Source: Flavobacterium sp. UBA4098
GTDB lineage: Bacteria; Bacteroidota; Bacteroidia; Flavobacteriales; Flavobacteriaceae
DNA length: 64,000 nt
Assembly: GCA_002382495.1 (NCBI GenBank)
Contig: DFXW01000015.1
Location: forward strand, 64,042 to 128,041
Reading direction: 5' to 3'
Part shown: positions 36,628 through 45,856 of the stretch, piece after piece
Layout of the letters: each line of letters begins with the position of its first letter
Numbering within the stretch: the stretch's first letter is position 1
Translations under genes and position numbers: made by a program
Notes under the pieces: generated by a model
Database searches by the model: none
Told to the model about the DNA's origin: nothing
Seen by the model: the letters and a program-made list of their open reading frames with translations, nothing else

Positions 36628-38310
36628 TTATTGTATTGGAACATCAATTGTGATTATGGTGCCCATATCCAATTTGGAATCTATATTGATTTTCCCTTTC
36701 ATTCCGTTAATCCTAGATTTTATTTGGTTGATACCAAATCCTTCTAGAGTATTAAATTTACTTAAATCAAATCCTTTTCCATTATCAAAAACTTTAATAG
36801 AAAGCTGGTTTCCATAGTGATCGATCGAAATTTTAGCCATGGAAGCATTACTATGTTTGATGATGTTGTTGATCAATTCTGAAACGATAAAGAAAATTTT
36901 AATTTCGAATTCGTCAGTAAATCGTTTTTCTTTCTCAATAGAACTTTCATATTCCACTTGTAATTTTGAATTGGAATTCTTTTCACACACATCTTCAACT
37001 GCATAAAACAATCCAAATCGTACTAAAAGTGCTGGTATTAATTCATGCGATAAATCGCGAACTTTGTCGTGCGCTTCATTTAATATAGTTATAGTTTTAG
37101 TCAGTTCTTCATTATTTACTTTGCTTTTTGATTGTAATATATTCAAATGTATTCCTGCAGTTGAAAGTAGCGCGCTAATATTATCATGCAAAAAGTAAGC
37201 GATTTTTTTGCGTTCCATTTCTTGTCCAGAGAGCGTAGCATTAACTATGTTTTGTTGGATTTTATACCGCAGCCCATTCAATCTGTTTTTTTGAATTAAT
37301 CGTGAATTTTGAATGTAGAAATAGAATAAAACAATACTTATAAGGAGTATTGAAACCAAGGCTATTAACTTCCTGCGTTCCATCGAAGTTTCTAATTCGA
37401 GTAGCTCTTTTTGTTTTTTATTGTCAGATTCAACCTTTTTGATTTCTCTTAAATACTCGTTTAACTCAACGTTTAAACCGGTAGTTTTGGCTTTTTTTAC
37501 TTTTTCACTTTCTAATATTTCATTACTTAAGATGTTAAACTGGGCCAAATTTTCATAAGCGCGTTGGTAGTCTTTTTGTTTGGCTAAGAAGGCCGCAAAT
37601 TTTTCATGCGTAATCATCAAATCAAATTTTTCCAGACCTTTTTTTCCAAATTCAATTGCTTTTGAATAGTAATAATTTGCTTTTTTTACCTCTTGCTTTT
37701 TTTCATAGTACACACCATTTAGCATATTTTCAAGAACTAAAGTGGACTCGTCACCAAACTTTTTATGTGTATTGATGTAATCCAAATAAGCTTTTCCTTC
37801 TTTGAATTTATTGATTTCAAAATAGGCCCAAGTCATGTTTAATTTACGCAAATAAATTTTGACACTGTCTTTGGTTTGTTCAGAATATTGTAATGCTTTC
37901 TGATAATAGTTTAGCCCTAATTGGTATTTTTTTTGTTCAAAAAAATAGATGTTAGCAATATTATTATTGAGTTTACTTTTTAATTTGGAGTTATTCGTTT
38001 TTTGAGCATATTTTAGACCTTGTTTGTAGTAAAACATGGCTTTGTCCAATTGCATTAAATCGTCAAAATTGACACCAATAACATTATAACTTTCTGCAAT
38101 TAGATTATTATCTTTAATGGCGATAGATTGGTTTAATGCTTTCTTTGCCTTTTTTAAAGAAAGATCGTATTGGTCATTGTACCAATAATCGATAGCATTG
38201 TCAATTAATGTATTGATTTCTTTTTTCTTCTTTAATGGAGTTTGCCCTAATAGACTGTTGCTAAATAGGCAGAAAAGTAATAAAATGGAATAGATTGATT
38301 TAGTGAACAT
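36628..38310 (-). CDS. TPR-containing sensor histidine kinase
   Basis: 560-residue kinase with signal peptide, tetratricopeptide repeats (residues about 35-270) facing the periplasm, one membrane helix (LIALVSILLISIVLFYFYI, about 315-333), a HisKA_3-type phosphoacceptor segment (MERKKIAYFLHDNISALLS) and a HATPase domain (N box ELINNIIKHSNA, G box DNGKGFDLSKF and GFGINQIKSRI). This NarX/DesK-like layout pairs with LuxR-type regulators. It lies 22 bp behind the response-regulator gene in one operon. Confidence 0.93.
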   Translation of the reverse strand: MFTKSIYSILLLFCLFSNSLLGQTPLKKKKEINTLIDNAIDYWYNDQYDLSLKKAKKALNQSIAIKDNNLIAESYNVIGVNFDDLMQLDKAMFYYKQGLKYAQKTNNSKLKSKLNNNIANIYFFEQKKYQLGLNYYQKALQYSEQTKDSVKIYLRKLNMTWAYFEINKFKEGKAYLDYINTHKKFGDESTLVLENMLNGVYYEKKQEVKKANYYYSKAIEFGKKGLEKFDLMITHEKFAAFLAKQKDYQRAYENLAQFNILSNEILESEKVKKAKTTGLNVELNEYLREIKKVESDNKKQKELLELETSMERRKLIALVSILLISIVLFYFYIQNSRLIQKNRLNGLRYKIQQNIVNATLSGQEMERKKIAYFLHDNISALLSTAGIHLNILQSKSKVNNEELTKTITILNEAHDKVRDLSHELIPALLVRFGLFYAVEDVCEKNSNSKLQVEYESSIEKEKRFTDEFEIKIFFIVSELINNIIKHSNASMAKISIDHYGNQLSIKVFDNGKGFDLSKFNTLEGFGINQIKSRINGMKGKINIDSKLDMGTIITIDVPIQ

Positions 38311-38332
38311 ATTGATCTATTTAAAAGAAGAA

Positions 38333-38995
38333 TTAGCTATTAATTAAATTGTTATTAATAGCATATTTAACTAATCCAATGGTATTTTTAGCACCAATTT
38401 TTTTCATAATATTTTTACGGTGCGTTTCTACAGTATTGGTACTTATAAATAATTTTTCGCTAATTTCTTTTCCACTTAGTTCTAGTGAAATTAAAGTAAT
38501 TATTTCTAATTCTCTATCAGTCAAAATAGTATTGGCAAGTGTAAAGTTGTGGTTTACTTTTTGGTTATCTTTTGTAACTAAATGGAATATTTTTTCTCTA
38601 ACCGATTTACAAAAATAATCTTCATCGTTACGAACTGCAAAAATCGCTTCAACAATATTTTCACCGGCACATTTCTTAGTTAAATAACCATTTGCCCCGA
38701 GGCGCATGACTTCTTTTATTAATTTTAAATCATCAAAACTAGACAAGATGATTACTTTGCAGGGTATTCCATTTTGGGCAAATTCTTTAATTACTTCAAT
38801 GCCGTCTTTTTCAGGCATATTCAAATCTAGAATTAAAATTTCAGCTTTAGAATCAATTACTTCTTGATACAGGTTGGCGCCACTTAATGATAAACCTACA
38901 ACTTCAAAATTTGGAATGGTTTGTAATAAAACTTGTATGCCATCGAGGAGAATTTGATGGTCATCGGCTAAGTAAATTTTGATAGTATCTTCCAT
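38333..38995 (-). CDS. NarL/LuxR-family response regulator
   Basis: 220 residues from the ATG at 38995 (MEDTIKIYLADDHQILLDG). The receiver domain has the acidic pair DD near residue 11 and the phospho-Asp in ILILDLNMPEKDG; KVIILSSFDD and the Lys of YLTKKCAGEN complete the site. The C-terminal LuxR helix-turn-helix reads LTDRELEIITLISLELSGKE then NTVETHRKNIMKKIGAKN. It is first in an operon with the TPR kinase, which must be its partner. A -7 TACATTTG lies at 39017-39024. Confidence 0.94.
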   Translation of the reverse strand: MEDTIKIYLADDHQILLDGIQVLLQTIPNFEVVGLSLSGANLYQEVIDSKAEILILDLNMPEKDGIEVIKEFAQNGIPCKVIILSSFDDLKLIKEVMRLGANGYLTKKCAGENIVEAIFAVRNDEDYFCKSVREKIFHLVTKDNQKVNHNFTLANTILTDRELEIITLISLELSGKEISEKLFISTNTVETHRKNIMKKIGAKNTIGLVKYAINNNLINS

Positions 38996-39071
38996 AGTTT
39001 TGGATTGTCTTGTTTTCAAATGTAAGAAAATTTGACAAATTTTTCTTTTTGTTTCAAAATTGATTGCAAAT

Positions 39072-39104
39072 AAAAAACCCGAATTGTTACATTCGGGTTT
39101 TTTT
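39072..39104 (-). terminator. Terminator after DUF4293 gene
   Basis: Stem AAAACCCGAAT / ATTCGGGTTTT with a 6-nt loop; separates the DUF4293 gene from the regulator-kinase operon. Confidence 0.85.
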
Positions 39105-39130
39105 CGCACTAATAAACTAAGTTTATAGGT

Positions 39131-39544
39131 TTATCTCAATCGATCCACAGATTTTACAAGATCTTCATCCTTCTTGATGGCCTTATTAGCAAAACCTAAT
39201 AATACGATAGCCAAGATAGGTAGAAACATCCCAATACCCTTCTCAGAAACTGCAGGAGTTTCTCCGGATAAGTTTAGTGAATGATAAACAAATAATCCTA
39301 ATAAAATTAAATTTAATATGATGTTCAATCTGCCTATTACAAATTGATGTTGTCTCTTTTTAAACGAAATGATACTTAGTAAACTTAAGGTAGTACTCAA
39401 ACCAAAAAGAATTACATACAATTGATTTTGCATGAATAAATACTCTTTTCCATCAACTGTTGACCATAAAGGAAAAACAAAAGGTAGAACTCCCGTAATG
39501 ATGAAGGATAGTACTAAATATAAGGTTTGAATTCTTTGTATCAT
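39131..39544 (-). CDS. DUF4293 four-helix membrane protein
   Basis: 137-residue integral membrane protein of the Bacteroidota-specific DUF4293 family, function unknown. The start is taken at the ATG at 39544 (MIQRIQTLYLVLSFIIT), the conserved N terminus; a TTG two codons upstream is less likely. Four hydrophobic segments lie at roughly residues 5-25, 42-60, 70-92 and 105-122. The gene is divergent from rho, and this neighbourhood is common in the group. Confidence 0.88.
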   Translation of the reverse strand: MIQRIQTLYLVLSFIITGVLPFVFPLWSTVDGKEYLFMQNQLYVILFGLSTTLSLLSIISFKKRQHQFVIGRLNIILNLILLGLFVYHSLNLSGETPAVSEKGIGMFLPILAIVLLGFANKAIKKDEDLVKSVDRLR

Positions 39545-39591
39545 TTTCAATAAATCTTCAACAAAAATAAAGTTTCTTTTTTAGAAATACT

Positions 39592-39622
39592 ATTGTGAGA
39601 TAAAAAAATATTCGTATTATTG
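39592..39622 (+). promoter_or_regulatory. Candidate rho promoter
   Basis: ATTG (39592-39595), 19-bp spacer, TATTATTG (39615-39622), one mismatch to TAnnTTTG. It leaves a leader of about 100 nt before rho, room for autoregulation. Confidence 0.4.
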
Positions 39623-39727
39623 CATGACTAAATCGTAAGCACTTCATCTTGCGGACAATCCAAAAAAAGTTTCTACTTATTTCTCACATTTCATTTCCAA
39701 AAAAATAAATTAAACACAAGAACATTC

Positions 39728-41413
39728 ATGTTTGATATTTCTGCATTAAAAAACATGAAGCTTTCTGAGCTTCAAGACATTGCTAAATTAGCTAAAACCA
39801 TAAAGTTTGCTGGCGTAAAAAAAGAGGATTTAATTACTCAAATTTTAGAGCAACAAGCAACTTCTTCCGTTGAAGAAAATACATCAGAAGAAGTAAATGC
39901 TGATAAACCTAAAAGAGCTAGAATACTTCCTGCTAAAAAAGGGACTATTCAGTCACAAACTATAGATAATGAAATTGTTGCCAATTCACCATCTTTAGAC
40001 GCCATTAGCGCTCCAGTTGAAGCGGCTGAAAATAAAGGACCAAAAGTGGTCAAATTCAGTAAAACAGCTTACGAGCAAAAAATGGCAAAAAAAGAAAGTT
40101 CAACTGTTAATGAAGGTGAACAAGAATTGCCATTGGAAACTACTGATAAAGAAATTACGGAAGCTCCAGCAAACAATAGAAAAGTAAATCCTAATCAACA
40201 AAATAAACAAAACCAAAACCCTAATCAAAACGGGAATGGAAATCAAAATCCCAACCAAAAGAATAAGAAAAATAATTTTGGACATTCGGATTATGAATTT
40301 GACGGAATTATTGAAAGTGAAGGTGTGTTAGAAATGATGCCTGATGGGTATGGTTTCTTGCGTTCTTCTGACTATAATTATTTGGCTTCGCCAGATGATA
40401 TTTATTTATCTACTTCACAAATTCGATTGTTTGGTCTAAAAACGGGTGATACCGTAAAAGGCGTGGTGCGTCCTCCAAAAGAAGGAGAAAAATTCTTTCC
40501 TTTAGTTCGCGTTTTAAAAATTAACGGACACGATCCTCAAGTAGTTCGCGATCGCGTTTCCTTTGAACATTTAACACCTGTTTTTCCAAAAGAAAAATTC
40601 AAATTGGCCGATAAACAAAGTACTATTTCTACTCGAATTATTGATTTGTTTTCACCAATTGGGAAAGGACAACGTGGAATGATTGTGGCGCAACCCAAAA
40701 CGGGTAAAACGATGTTATTAAAAGACATTGCCAATGCCATTGCTGCGAATCATCCTGAAGTATATTTGATTGTACTTTTGATTGACGAACGTCCAGAAGA
40801 GGTAACCGATATGCAACGCAGTGTGCGTGGCGAAGTAATTGCTTCTACTTTTGATAGAGAACCTCAAGAACATGTTAAAATTGCCAATATCGTTTTGGAA
40901 AAAGCCAAACGTCTTGTAGAGTGTGGACATGATGTAGTCATTCTTTTGGATTCGATTACTCGTTTAGCTCGTGCTTACAATACGGTACAACCTGCTTCAG
41001 GTAAAGTATTGAGTGGTGGTGTTGATGCAAATGCATTGCAAAAGCCAAAACGTTTCTTTGGAGCGGCTCGAAATGTAGAGAATGGCGGTTCGTTAAGTAT
41101 CATTGCAACTGCATTGACTGAAACGGGTTCTAAAATGGATGAGGTTATTTTTGAGGAATTCAAAGGAACAGGGAATATGGAATTGCAATTGGATAGAAAA
41201 ATTGCTAACAAACGTATCTTTCCAGCGATTGATTTAACCTCTTCAAGTACACGTAGAGATGATCTATTATTAGATCCGCAAACTTTACAACGTATGTGGA
41301 TTATGCGTAAATACCTATCCGACATGAACCCTGTGGAAGCGATGGATTTTATCAATGACCGATTCAAAAAGACTAGAAATAACGAAGAATTTTTGATTTC
41401 AATGAATGATTAA
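39728..41413 (+). CDS. rho: Transcription termination factor Rho with disordered insert
   Basis: 561 residues against about 419 in Escherichia coli. Residues 1-45 are the Rho_N helical domain. Residues about 46-185 are a disordered insertion, Lys/Glu-rich then strongly Asn/Gln-rich (about 151-183). The RNA-binding cold-shock domain begins near residue 187 (GVLEMMPDGYGFLRS). The RecA-like motor has Walker A QPKTGKTMLL, LLIDERPEEVTDMQR, the Q/R loops and the C-terminal DLTSSSTRRDDLL. It is a hexameric RNA-DNA helicase ending transcription. Confidence 0.96.
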   Translation: MFDISALKNMKLSELQDIAKLAKTIKFAGVKKEDLITQILEQQATSSVEENTSEEVNADKPKRARILPAKKGTIQSQTIDNEIVANSPSLDAISAPVEAAENKGPKVVKFSKTAYEQKMAKKESSTVNEGEQELPLETTDKEITEAPANNRKVNPNQQNKQNQNPNQNGNGNQNPNQKNKKNNFGHSDYEFDGIIESEGVLEMMPDGYGFLRSSDYNYLASPDDIYLSTSQIRLFGLKTGDTVKGVVRPPKEGEKFFPLVRVLKINGHDPQVVRDRVSFEHLTPVFPKEKFKLADKQSTISTRIIDLFSPIGKGQRGMIVAQPKTGKTMLLKDIANAIAANHPEVYLIVLLIDERPEEVTDMQRSVRGEVIASTFDREPQEHVKIANIVLEKAKRLVECGHDVVILLDSITRLARAYNTVQPASGKVLSGGVDANALQKPKRFFGAARNVENGGSLSIIATALTETGSKMDEVIFEEFKGTGNMELQLDRKIANKRIFPAIDLTSSSTRRDDLLLDPQTLQRMWIMRKYLSDMNPVEAMDFINDRFKKTRNNEEFLISMND

Positions 41414-41427
41414 TTCTTAATTTCCCT

Positions 41428-41472
41428 ATAAAAAATACCCCAAAACGTTATTGCGATTTGGGGTATTTTTTT
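41428..41472. terminator. Bidirectional terminator, rho / M14 peptidase
   Basis: Stem AAAAATACCCCAAA / TTTGGGGTATTTTT around a 12-nt loop between convergent genes. Confidence 0.88.
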
Positions 41473-43202
41473 TAATTGCTAATTCGGTAAACAGGATATT
41501 GAAAATGCGCTTTTTCATAATACACTGACTGTTTGTAAATCCAATCCAATTGCGTTTTTGGATTGTTTAAAAAATCGGGTTCTGCTTGTTTTTTAGCTTC
41601 CAAATCACTTTTTAATTTCGGATTGTCTTTCAGCAATTGTGCTGCGGTATCTTCAAATACATAATCTGAGTAACCTTCTTTTTGTTGTAAAATAGGATCG
41701 AAGAAATTCCAATTAAAAAACGAATCAACCGCTTCAGGTTCTAGTGTTTCCAAAATGTATTTGATGCCTTTTTGTTGGGTAGGAATGATATAATCTCCTT
41801 TGGCGAAAGCTATTTTTTTCGTTGTTGTTTTCACCACAGTATTGCGATGATTATAATGCCCTTCGTAAGCTGAAGTTGTTGTTTTAAAGTCTACAATTCG
41901 GTAGCTTTCTACATCAATTAGGGTGTCTTTTTGAATGGTTTGACAGTCAATTCCATTACTTTTTAGAAGTTCAATTACGTGCCAAAATCCACGCGGAACG
42001 ACATAGGCTTTTGGAATCCTTACGTCTTTCACTGATTTGTATTGCGGAAAGAAAGGCACTTCTTTTTTGAACGGTTTAGTTCGGTCATAATACAATCGTT
42101 GTCCAGTTGTACCATCACTTTTTTTATAGCCCGCTTCATAGCCCAAAAAAGTAAAAGGTTCTTTTACATTATTGTCCACTTCCCATTGTAGGGTATAGTT
42201 TTGATTCGGTTGAAATTGCGCTTCGTTTTCTTTTCTTTTTTGTTTGATGATAGTAGCATTCGAATCAGTAAATTCTAAAGTGGATTGCATGAATTCGTAA
42301 GTTACTTTGACACGATCGCTATATTTTTTTAGCATATGTGTTTCTACTACAAATCCGATGGAATTGAATAGGGAAGTATAGCCCGTCGTATAGCGCGGAC
42401 TGTCCATAAACTGCGCAAATCCTTGTTCAGGAGTTTCATGAAAGGTATTCACATAGGGAGTCGTTTCTATTTTTTTCTTTTTTAAATCGGAAACTAAACT
42501 AGGCATCATTTCGGTTTTTAAATAAGAACCTAAAACAGTCCCTAATTTACTCGGTTCGGTCATGATATAAGTCAGTTTGTATTGGTAATCAGAACCATTA
42601 CTCACGTGGGTGTCAATAAACACATCAGGATTAGTTAAATGAAAAATTTCGACATAACTTTTGGTGTTTCGTGTATCTGATTTAATACAATCTCGATTCA
42701 AATCATAGTTACGTGCATTACCTCTAAAACCATATTCTTCTGGTCCGTTTTGATTGGCTCTAGTAGAACTGTTTCGGTTCAAAGCGCCGCCAATATTATA
42801 CACCGGTATGCACACAATTACGGTATTTTTAGGCGCTTTTATTTTGCCTAAAGCTAAATCTCTAAATAACTGCATCGAAGCATCAATCCCGTCAGGCTCT
42901 CCTGCATGAATTCCGTTATTGATTAATAGTACCGCTTTGTTTTTTTGAATAGCCTCAAAGTCAAAAGTCGCATCCGGATTAAAAGTGACTATATGCAAGG
43001 GTTCGCCACTATCAGTCAACCCCATTGTTTTCATGTCGATGCTTTCAAAATCATTGGCCAATAATTGAAAATATGCAATGGTCTCTTGATAAGTAGCCGA
43101 TTGATTGCCGTTTCCTTTTTCAAAATACGTATCATATTTGGTTTGGTTTTGTGCCAAAATGCTACAGGAACACAAAATCAATAGTGAGGTTATACATCTC
43201 AT
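41472..43202 (-). CDS. Exported M14 zinc carboxypeptidase
   Basis: 576-residue peptidase M14 family protein. A signal peptide (LLILCSCSILAQ) may carry a lipobox-like Cys. The zinc ligands are HAGEPDG (HxxE) and the His in FIDTHVSNG; NYDLNRDC is the substrate-carboxylate Arg region, and the general-base Glu is likely in FVVETHM. The roughly 250-residue C-terminal extension is unassigned. It probably trims peptides or cell-wall peptides in the periplasm. Confidence 0.88.
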   Translation of the reverse strand: MRCITSLLILCSCSILAQNQTKYDTYFEKGNGNQSATYQETIAYFQLLANDFESIDMKTMGLTDSGEPLHIVTFNPDATFDFEAIQKNKAVLLINNGIHAGEPDGIDASMQLFRDLALGKIKAPKNTVIVCIPVYNIGGALNRNSSTRANQNGPEEYGFRGNARNYDLNRDCIKSDTRNTKSYVEIFHLTNPDVFIDTHVSNGSDYQYKLTYIMTEPSKLGTVLGSYLKTEMMPSLVSDLKKKKIETTPYVNTFHETPEQGFAQFMDSPRYTTGYTSLFNSIGFVVETHMLKKYSDRVKVTYEFMQSTLEFTDSNATIIKQKRKENEAQFQPNQNYTLQWEVDNNVKEPFTFLGYEAGYKKSDGTTGQRLYYDRTKPFKKEVPFFPQYKSVKDVRIPKAYVVPRGFWHVIELLKSNGIDCQTIQKDTLIDVESYRIVDFKTTTSAYEGHYNHRNTVVKTTTKKIAFAKGDYIIPTQQKGIKYILETLEPEAVDSFFNWNFFDPILQQKEGYSDYVFEDTAAQLLKDNPKLKSDLEAKKQAEPDFLNNPKTQLDWIYKQSVYYEKAHFQYPVYRISN

Positions 43203-43303
43203 TGTTGGTAAATTTTATAAAAATCAAATGTAGCTTTTTTAGCTTTAGTAACGAAAAACAATCAAATAAAGACTTGGGTTTTCTTATTCGCAATCCAAAG
43301 CGC

Positions 43304-43311
43304 TATCTTTG
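43304..43311 (+). promoter_or_regulatory. -7 box abutting the helicase start codon
   Basis: TATCTTTG is a perfect -7 box ending only 4 bases before the ATG at 43316, implying a leaderless or nearly leaderless mRNA. No -33 at standard distance. Confidence 0.35.
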
Positions 43312-43315
43312 CGCC

Positions 43316-44659
43316 ATGAATACAAAACACCATTCCAACAACATACTCCTGAATTTAGGCATTGAACGTCTGAATGAAATGCAAGAAGTAGCACAAGATG
43401 CTATTCTAAACGATAACAATGTCTTATTGCTTTCGCCAACGGGTTCAGGAAAAACATTGGCTTTTTTATTGCCAATTTTCGAATTATTACAACCCGAAAT
43501 CCTTTCAGTGCAATGTTTGATTTTAGTTCCTTCTCGCGAATTAGGTTTGCAAATAGAACAAGTATGGAAAAAAATGGGAACCGATTATAAAGTGAATACT
43601 TGTTACGGAGGGCACTCCATTGATACCGAAATCAAAAACTTAAGTAATCCACCAGCGGTGTTGATTGGTACGCCTGGTCGAATTGCAGATCATATAGATC
43701 GAGGGACTTTTCGAGTGGATAAAATTCAAACCTTGATCTTAGACGAATTTGATAAATCCTTGCAATTAGGGTTCCATGAGCAGATGTCGTTTATCATTGG
43801 CAAATTAACCAAATTGAATAAACGCGTTTTGGTATCGGCAACCTCGGATATTGAAATTCCAAAATACACTCGTGTAGTCAATCCAACCGTTTTGGATTTT
43901 ATTCCTGAAACACAGGAGGAGAACAATTTGAGCTTGAAACTTGTGGTTTCCAAAGAGAAAGATAAAATCAACACTTTGTTTCAATTGATTTGTTCATTGA
44001 AATCGCAAGCAGCCATTATTTTTTGCAATCATCGGGATGCGGCAGAACGCATTAGTGACACTTTAAATACTAAAGGAATTTATGCGACCTATTACCATGG
44101 TGGAATGGATCAAGACGAACGTGAGCGTGCTTTAATTCAGTTTAGAAATGGTAGTGTGAGTTATTTAATTACCACTGATTTGGCTGCTCGGGGATTAGAT
44201 ATTCCTGAAATGAAACACGTAATTCATTACCATTTGCCTTTAAAAGAGGACGAGTTTACCCATCGAAATGGTCGAACGGCTCGTATGCAAGCCTCTGGTA
44301 CGGCTTATATTATTGCACATGAATCGGAGAAAAAAATGGACTATTTAGATTATGGAATGGATGTGTTGAAAGTAGATTCGGCTACAACTTTACCTAAACC
44401 ACCTGAATTCCAAACCATTTATATTAGTGGAGGAAAGAAGAACAAACTGAACAAAATTGATATTGTGGGATTCTTTTCGCAAAAAGGAAAATTAGAAAAA
44501 GGCGACTTAGGATTGATTGAAGTCAAAGATTTTATTTCGTTTGCAGCGGTCAAATTCAACAAAGTGAAAGACTTGCTTCAAAACGTGAGAGACGAGAAAA
44601 TGAAAGGGAAGAAGTTCAAAATTGAAGTCGCTCGAAAAGTGATTAAGAAAGAAGAATAG
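43316..44659 (+). CDS. DEAD-box RNA helicase, DbpA-like
   Basis: 447-residue helicase from the ATG at 43316 (MNTKHHSNN); the upstream frame overlaps the M14 gene and is not conserved. Motifs: Q motif LGIERLNEMQ, Walker A SPTGSGKT, VPSREL, DEFD in place of DEAD, SATSD, HRNGRTAR. The C-terminal 70 residues (GGKKNKLNKIDIVGFF, KMKGKKFKIEVA) resemble the RNA-recognition domain of DbpA, which binds hairpin 92 of 23S rRNA. A role in large-subunit assembly is likely. Confidence 0.9.
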   Translation: MNTKHHSNNILLNLGIERLNEMQEVAQDAILNDNNVLLLSPTGSGKTLAFLLPIFELLQPEILSVQCLILVPSRELGLQIEQVWKKMGTDYKVNTCYGGHSIDTEIKNLSNPPAVLIGTPGRIADHIDRGTFRVDKIQTLILDEFDKSLQLGFHEQMSFIIGKLTKLNKRVLVSATSDIEIPKYTRVVNPTVLDFIPETQEENNLSLKLVVSKEKDKINTLFQLICSLKSQAAIIFCNHRDAAERISDTLNTKGIYATYYHGGMDQDERERALIQFRNGSVSYLITTDLAARGLDIPEMKHVIHYHLPLKEDEFTHRNGRTARMQASGTAYIIAHESEKKMDYLDYGMDVLKVDSATTLPKPPEFQTIYISGGKKNKLNKIDIVGFFSQKGKLEKGDLGLIEVKDFISFAAVKFNKVKDLLQNVRDEKMKGKKFKIEVARKVIKKEE

Positions 44660-44697
44660 TTGAATGTACGATTTACGATATTTGATTTACGAAGAAT

Positions 44698-44731
44698 AAA
44701 AAAAACGTCTTGATTTCTCAAGACGTTTTTT
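44698..44731. terminator. Bidirectional terminator, helicase / yjdM
   Basis: 13-bp perfect stem AAAAACGTCTTGA / TCAAGACGTTTTT with loop TTTC. Confidence 0.9.
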
Positions 44732-44750
44732 ATTTTGGTGTAAACGAAAA

Positions 44751-45329
44751 TTATATTTTCTTCACATATTGTGTAATGATTACAATTTGTTGTCCATCGA
44801 CTTTTCCTTCAATGTATTCAGCATTTTCGTGATCTAAACGGATGTTACGCACCGCAGTTCCTTGTTTTGCGACCATACTGGACCCTTTCACTTTTAAGTC
44901 TTTGATTAAAACCACAGAATCGCCGTGTTCCAAAATCACCCCATTGCTATCACGGTGAATGATTTTGTTTTCGTCGTCTTCTCCTTCGCCAGTGGCTTGC
45001 GCCCAAGCTAAAGTATCTTCGTCAAGGTACATCATGTCTAATAATTCTTGTGGCCAACCCGCTGCACGCATACGGCTTAACATTCTCCAAGCTACAACTT
45101 GAACCGCAGTTTGTTCGCTCCACATGCTGTCATTCAAACAACGCCAGTGATTCAGATCTACATTATCTGGATTTTCAATTTGGTCAATACATGTAGCACA
45201 AGCAAAAACACTTTCGTCAATTCCGCCTTTTTGTGTTGGTAAAACGGTATATACTTTTAAGTTTTCAGTAGCAGCACACAATTCACATTGACCACCGCTA
45301 CGTTTGTTTAATTCTCTATCTAAACTCAT
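44751..45329 (-). CDS. yjdM: PhnA/YjdM family protein
   Basis: 192 residues. The N-terminal zinc ribbon has CELCAA and CATCID; the C-terminal PhnA domain reads DSNGVILEHGDSVVLIKDLKVKGSSMVAKQGTAVRNIRL. The family is named from phosphonate operons, but the enzymatic role once proposed is not established. A middle helical region (WRMLSRMRAAGWPQELLDMMYLDE) is shared with longer homologues. Confidence 0.9.
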   Translation of the reverse strand: MSLDRELNKRSGGQCELCAATENLKVYTVLPTQKGGIDESVFACATCIDQIENPDNVDLNHWRCLNDSMWSEQTAVQVVAWRMLSRMRAAGWPQELLDMMYLDEDTLAWAQATGEGEDDENKIIHRDSNGVILEHGDSVVLIKDLKVKGSSMVAKQGTAVRNIRLDHENAEYIEGKVDGQQIVIITQYVKKI

Positions 45330-45390
45330 TGTTGATTTTTTGGCGAAAGTAACGCTAAATACTGCCTTTCACAAATTTTAGGAAATAATA

Positions 45391-45846
45391 CTATTGTACT
45401 CGAACCGCTTCAGGCACTAACAATTCGTATTCGCCGTGATTGCGAATTACATCGCGTACAATGCTCGAACTGATGTAGGAAGTTTTGGCTGCTGTTAACA
45501 AAAAGACCGTTTCAATCTTAGACAAACGTCGGTTGGTGTGCGCAATGGCTTTTTCAAATTCGAAGTCGGCTGGGTTGCGCAAACCGCGTAAAATAAAGTT
45601 GGCGTTAATTTTATGACACAAATCAATGGTCAATCCTTCGTAAGTGATTACCGAAATTTTAGGTTCGTTTTGGAAGGTTTTTTCAATGAAACGTTTTCTT
45701 TCTTCTAACGAAAACATGTATTTTTTATCGGCGTTGATCCCAATCGCAATCACGATTTCGTCAAACAAAGGCAAGGCTCTGTTGATGATGTCTTGATGCC
45801 CTAAGGTGATGGGGTCAAACGAACCTGGAAATATGGCTTTTCTCAT
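45391..45846 (-). CDS. coaD: Phosphopantetheine adenylyltransferase
   Basis: 151-residue nucleotidyltransferase making dephospho-CoA from ATP and 4'-phosphopantetheine. The start MRKAIFPGSFDPITLGHQDII has the (H/T)xGH ATP motif; RGLRNPADFEFE and the C-terminal ISSSIVRDV complete the site. It follows ddl by 10 bp and is probably cotranscribed with it. Confidence 0.96.
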   Translation of the reverse strand: MRKAIFPGSFDPITLGHQDIINRALPLFDEIVIAIGINADKKYMFSLEERKRFIEKTFQNEPKISVITYEGLTIDLCHKINANFILRGLRNPADFEFEKAIAHTNRRLSKIETVFLLTAAKTSYISSSIVRDVIRNHGEYELLVPEAVRVQ

Positions 45847-45856
45847 GGTGTTGGGT

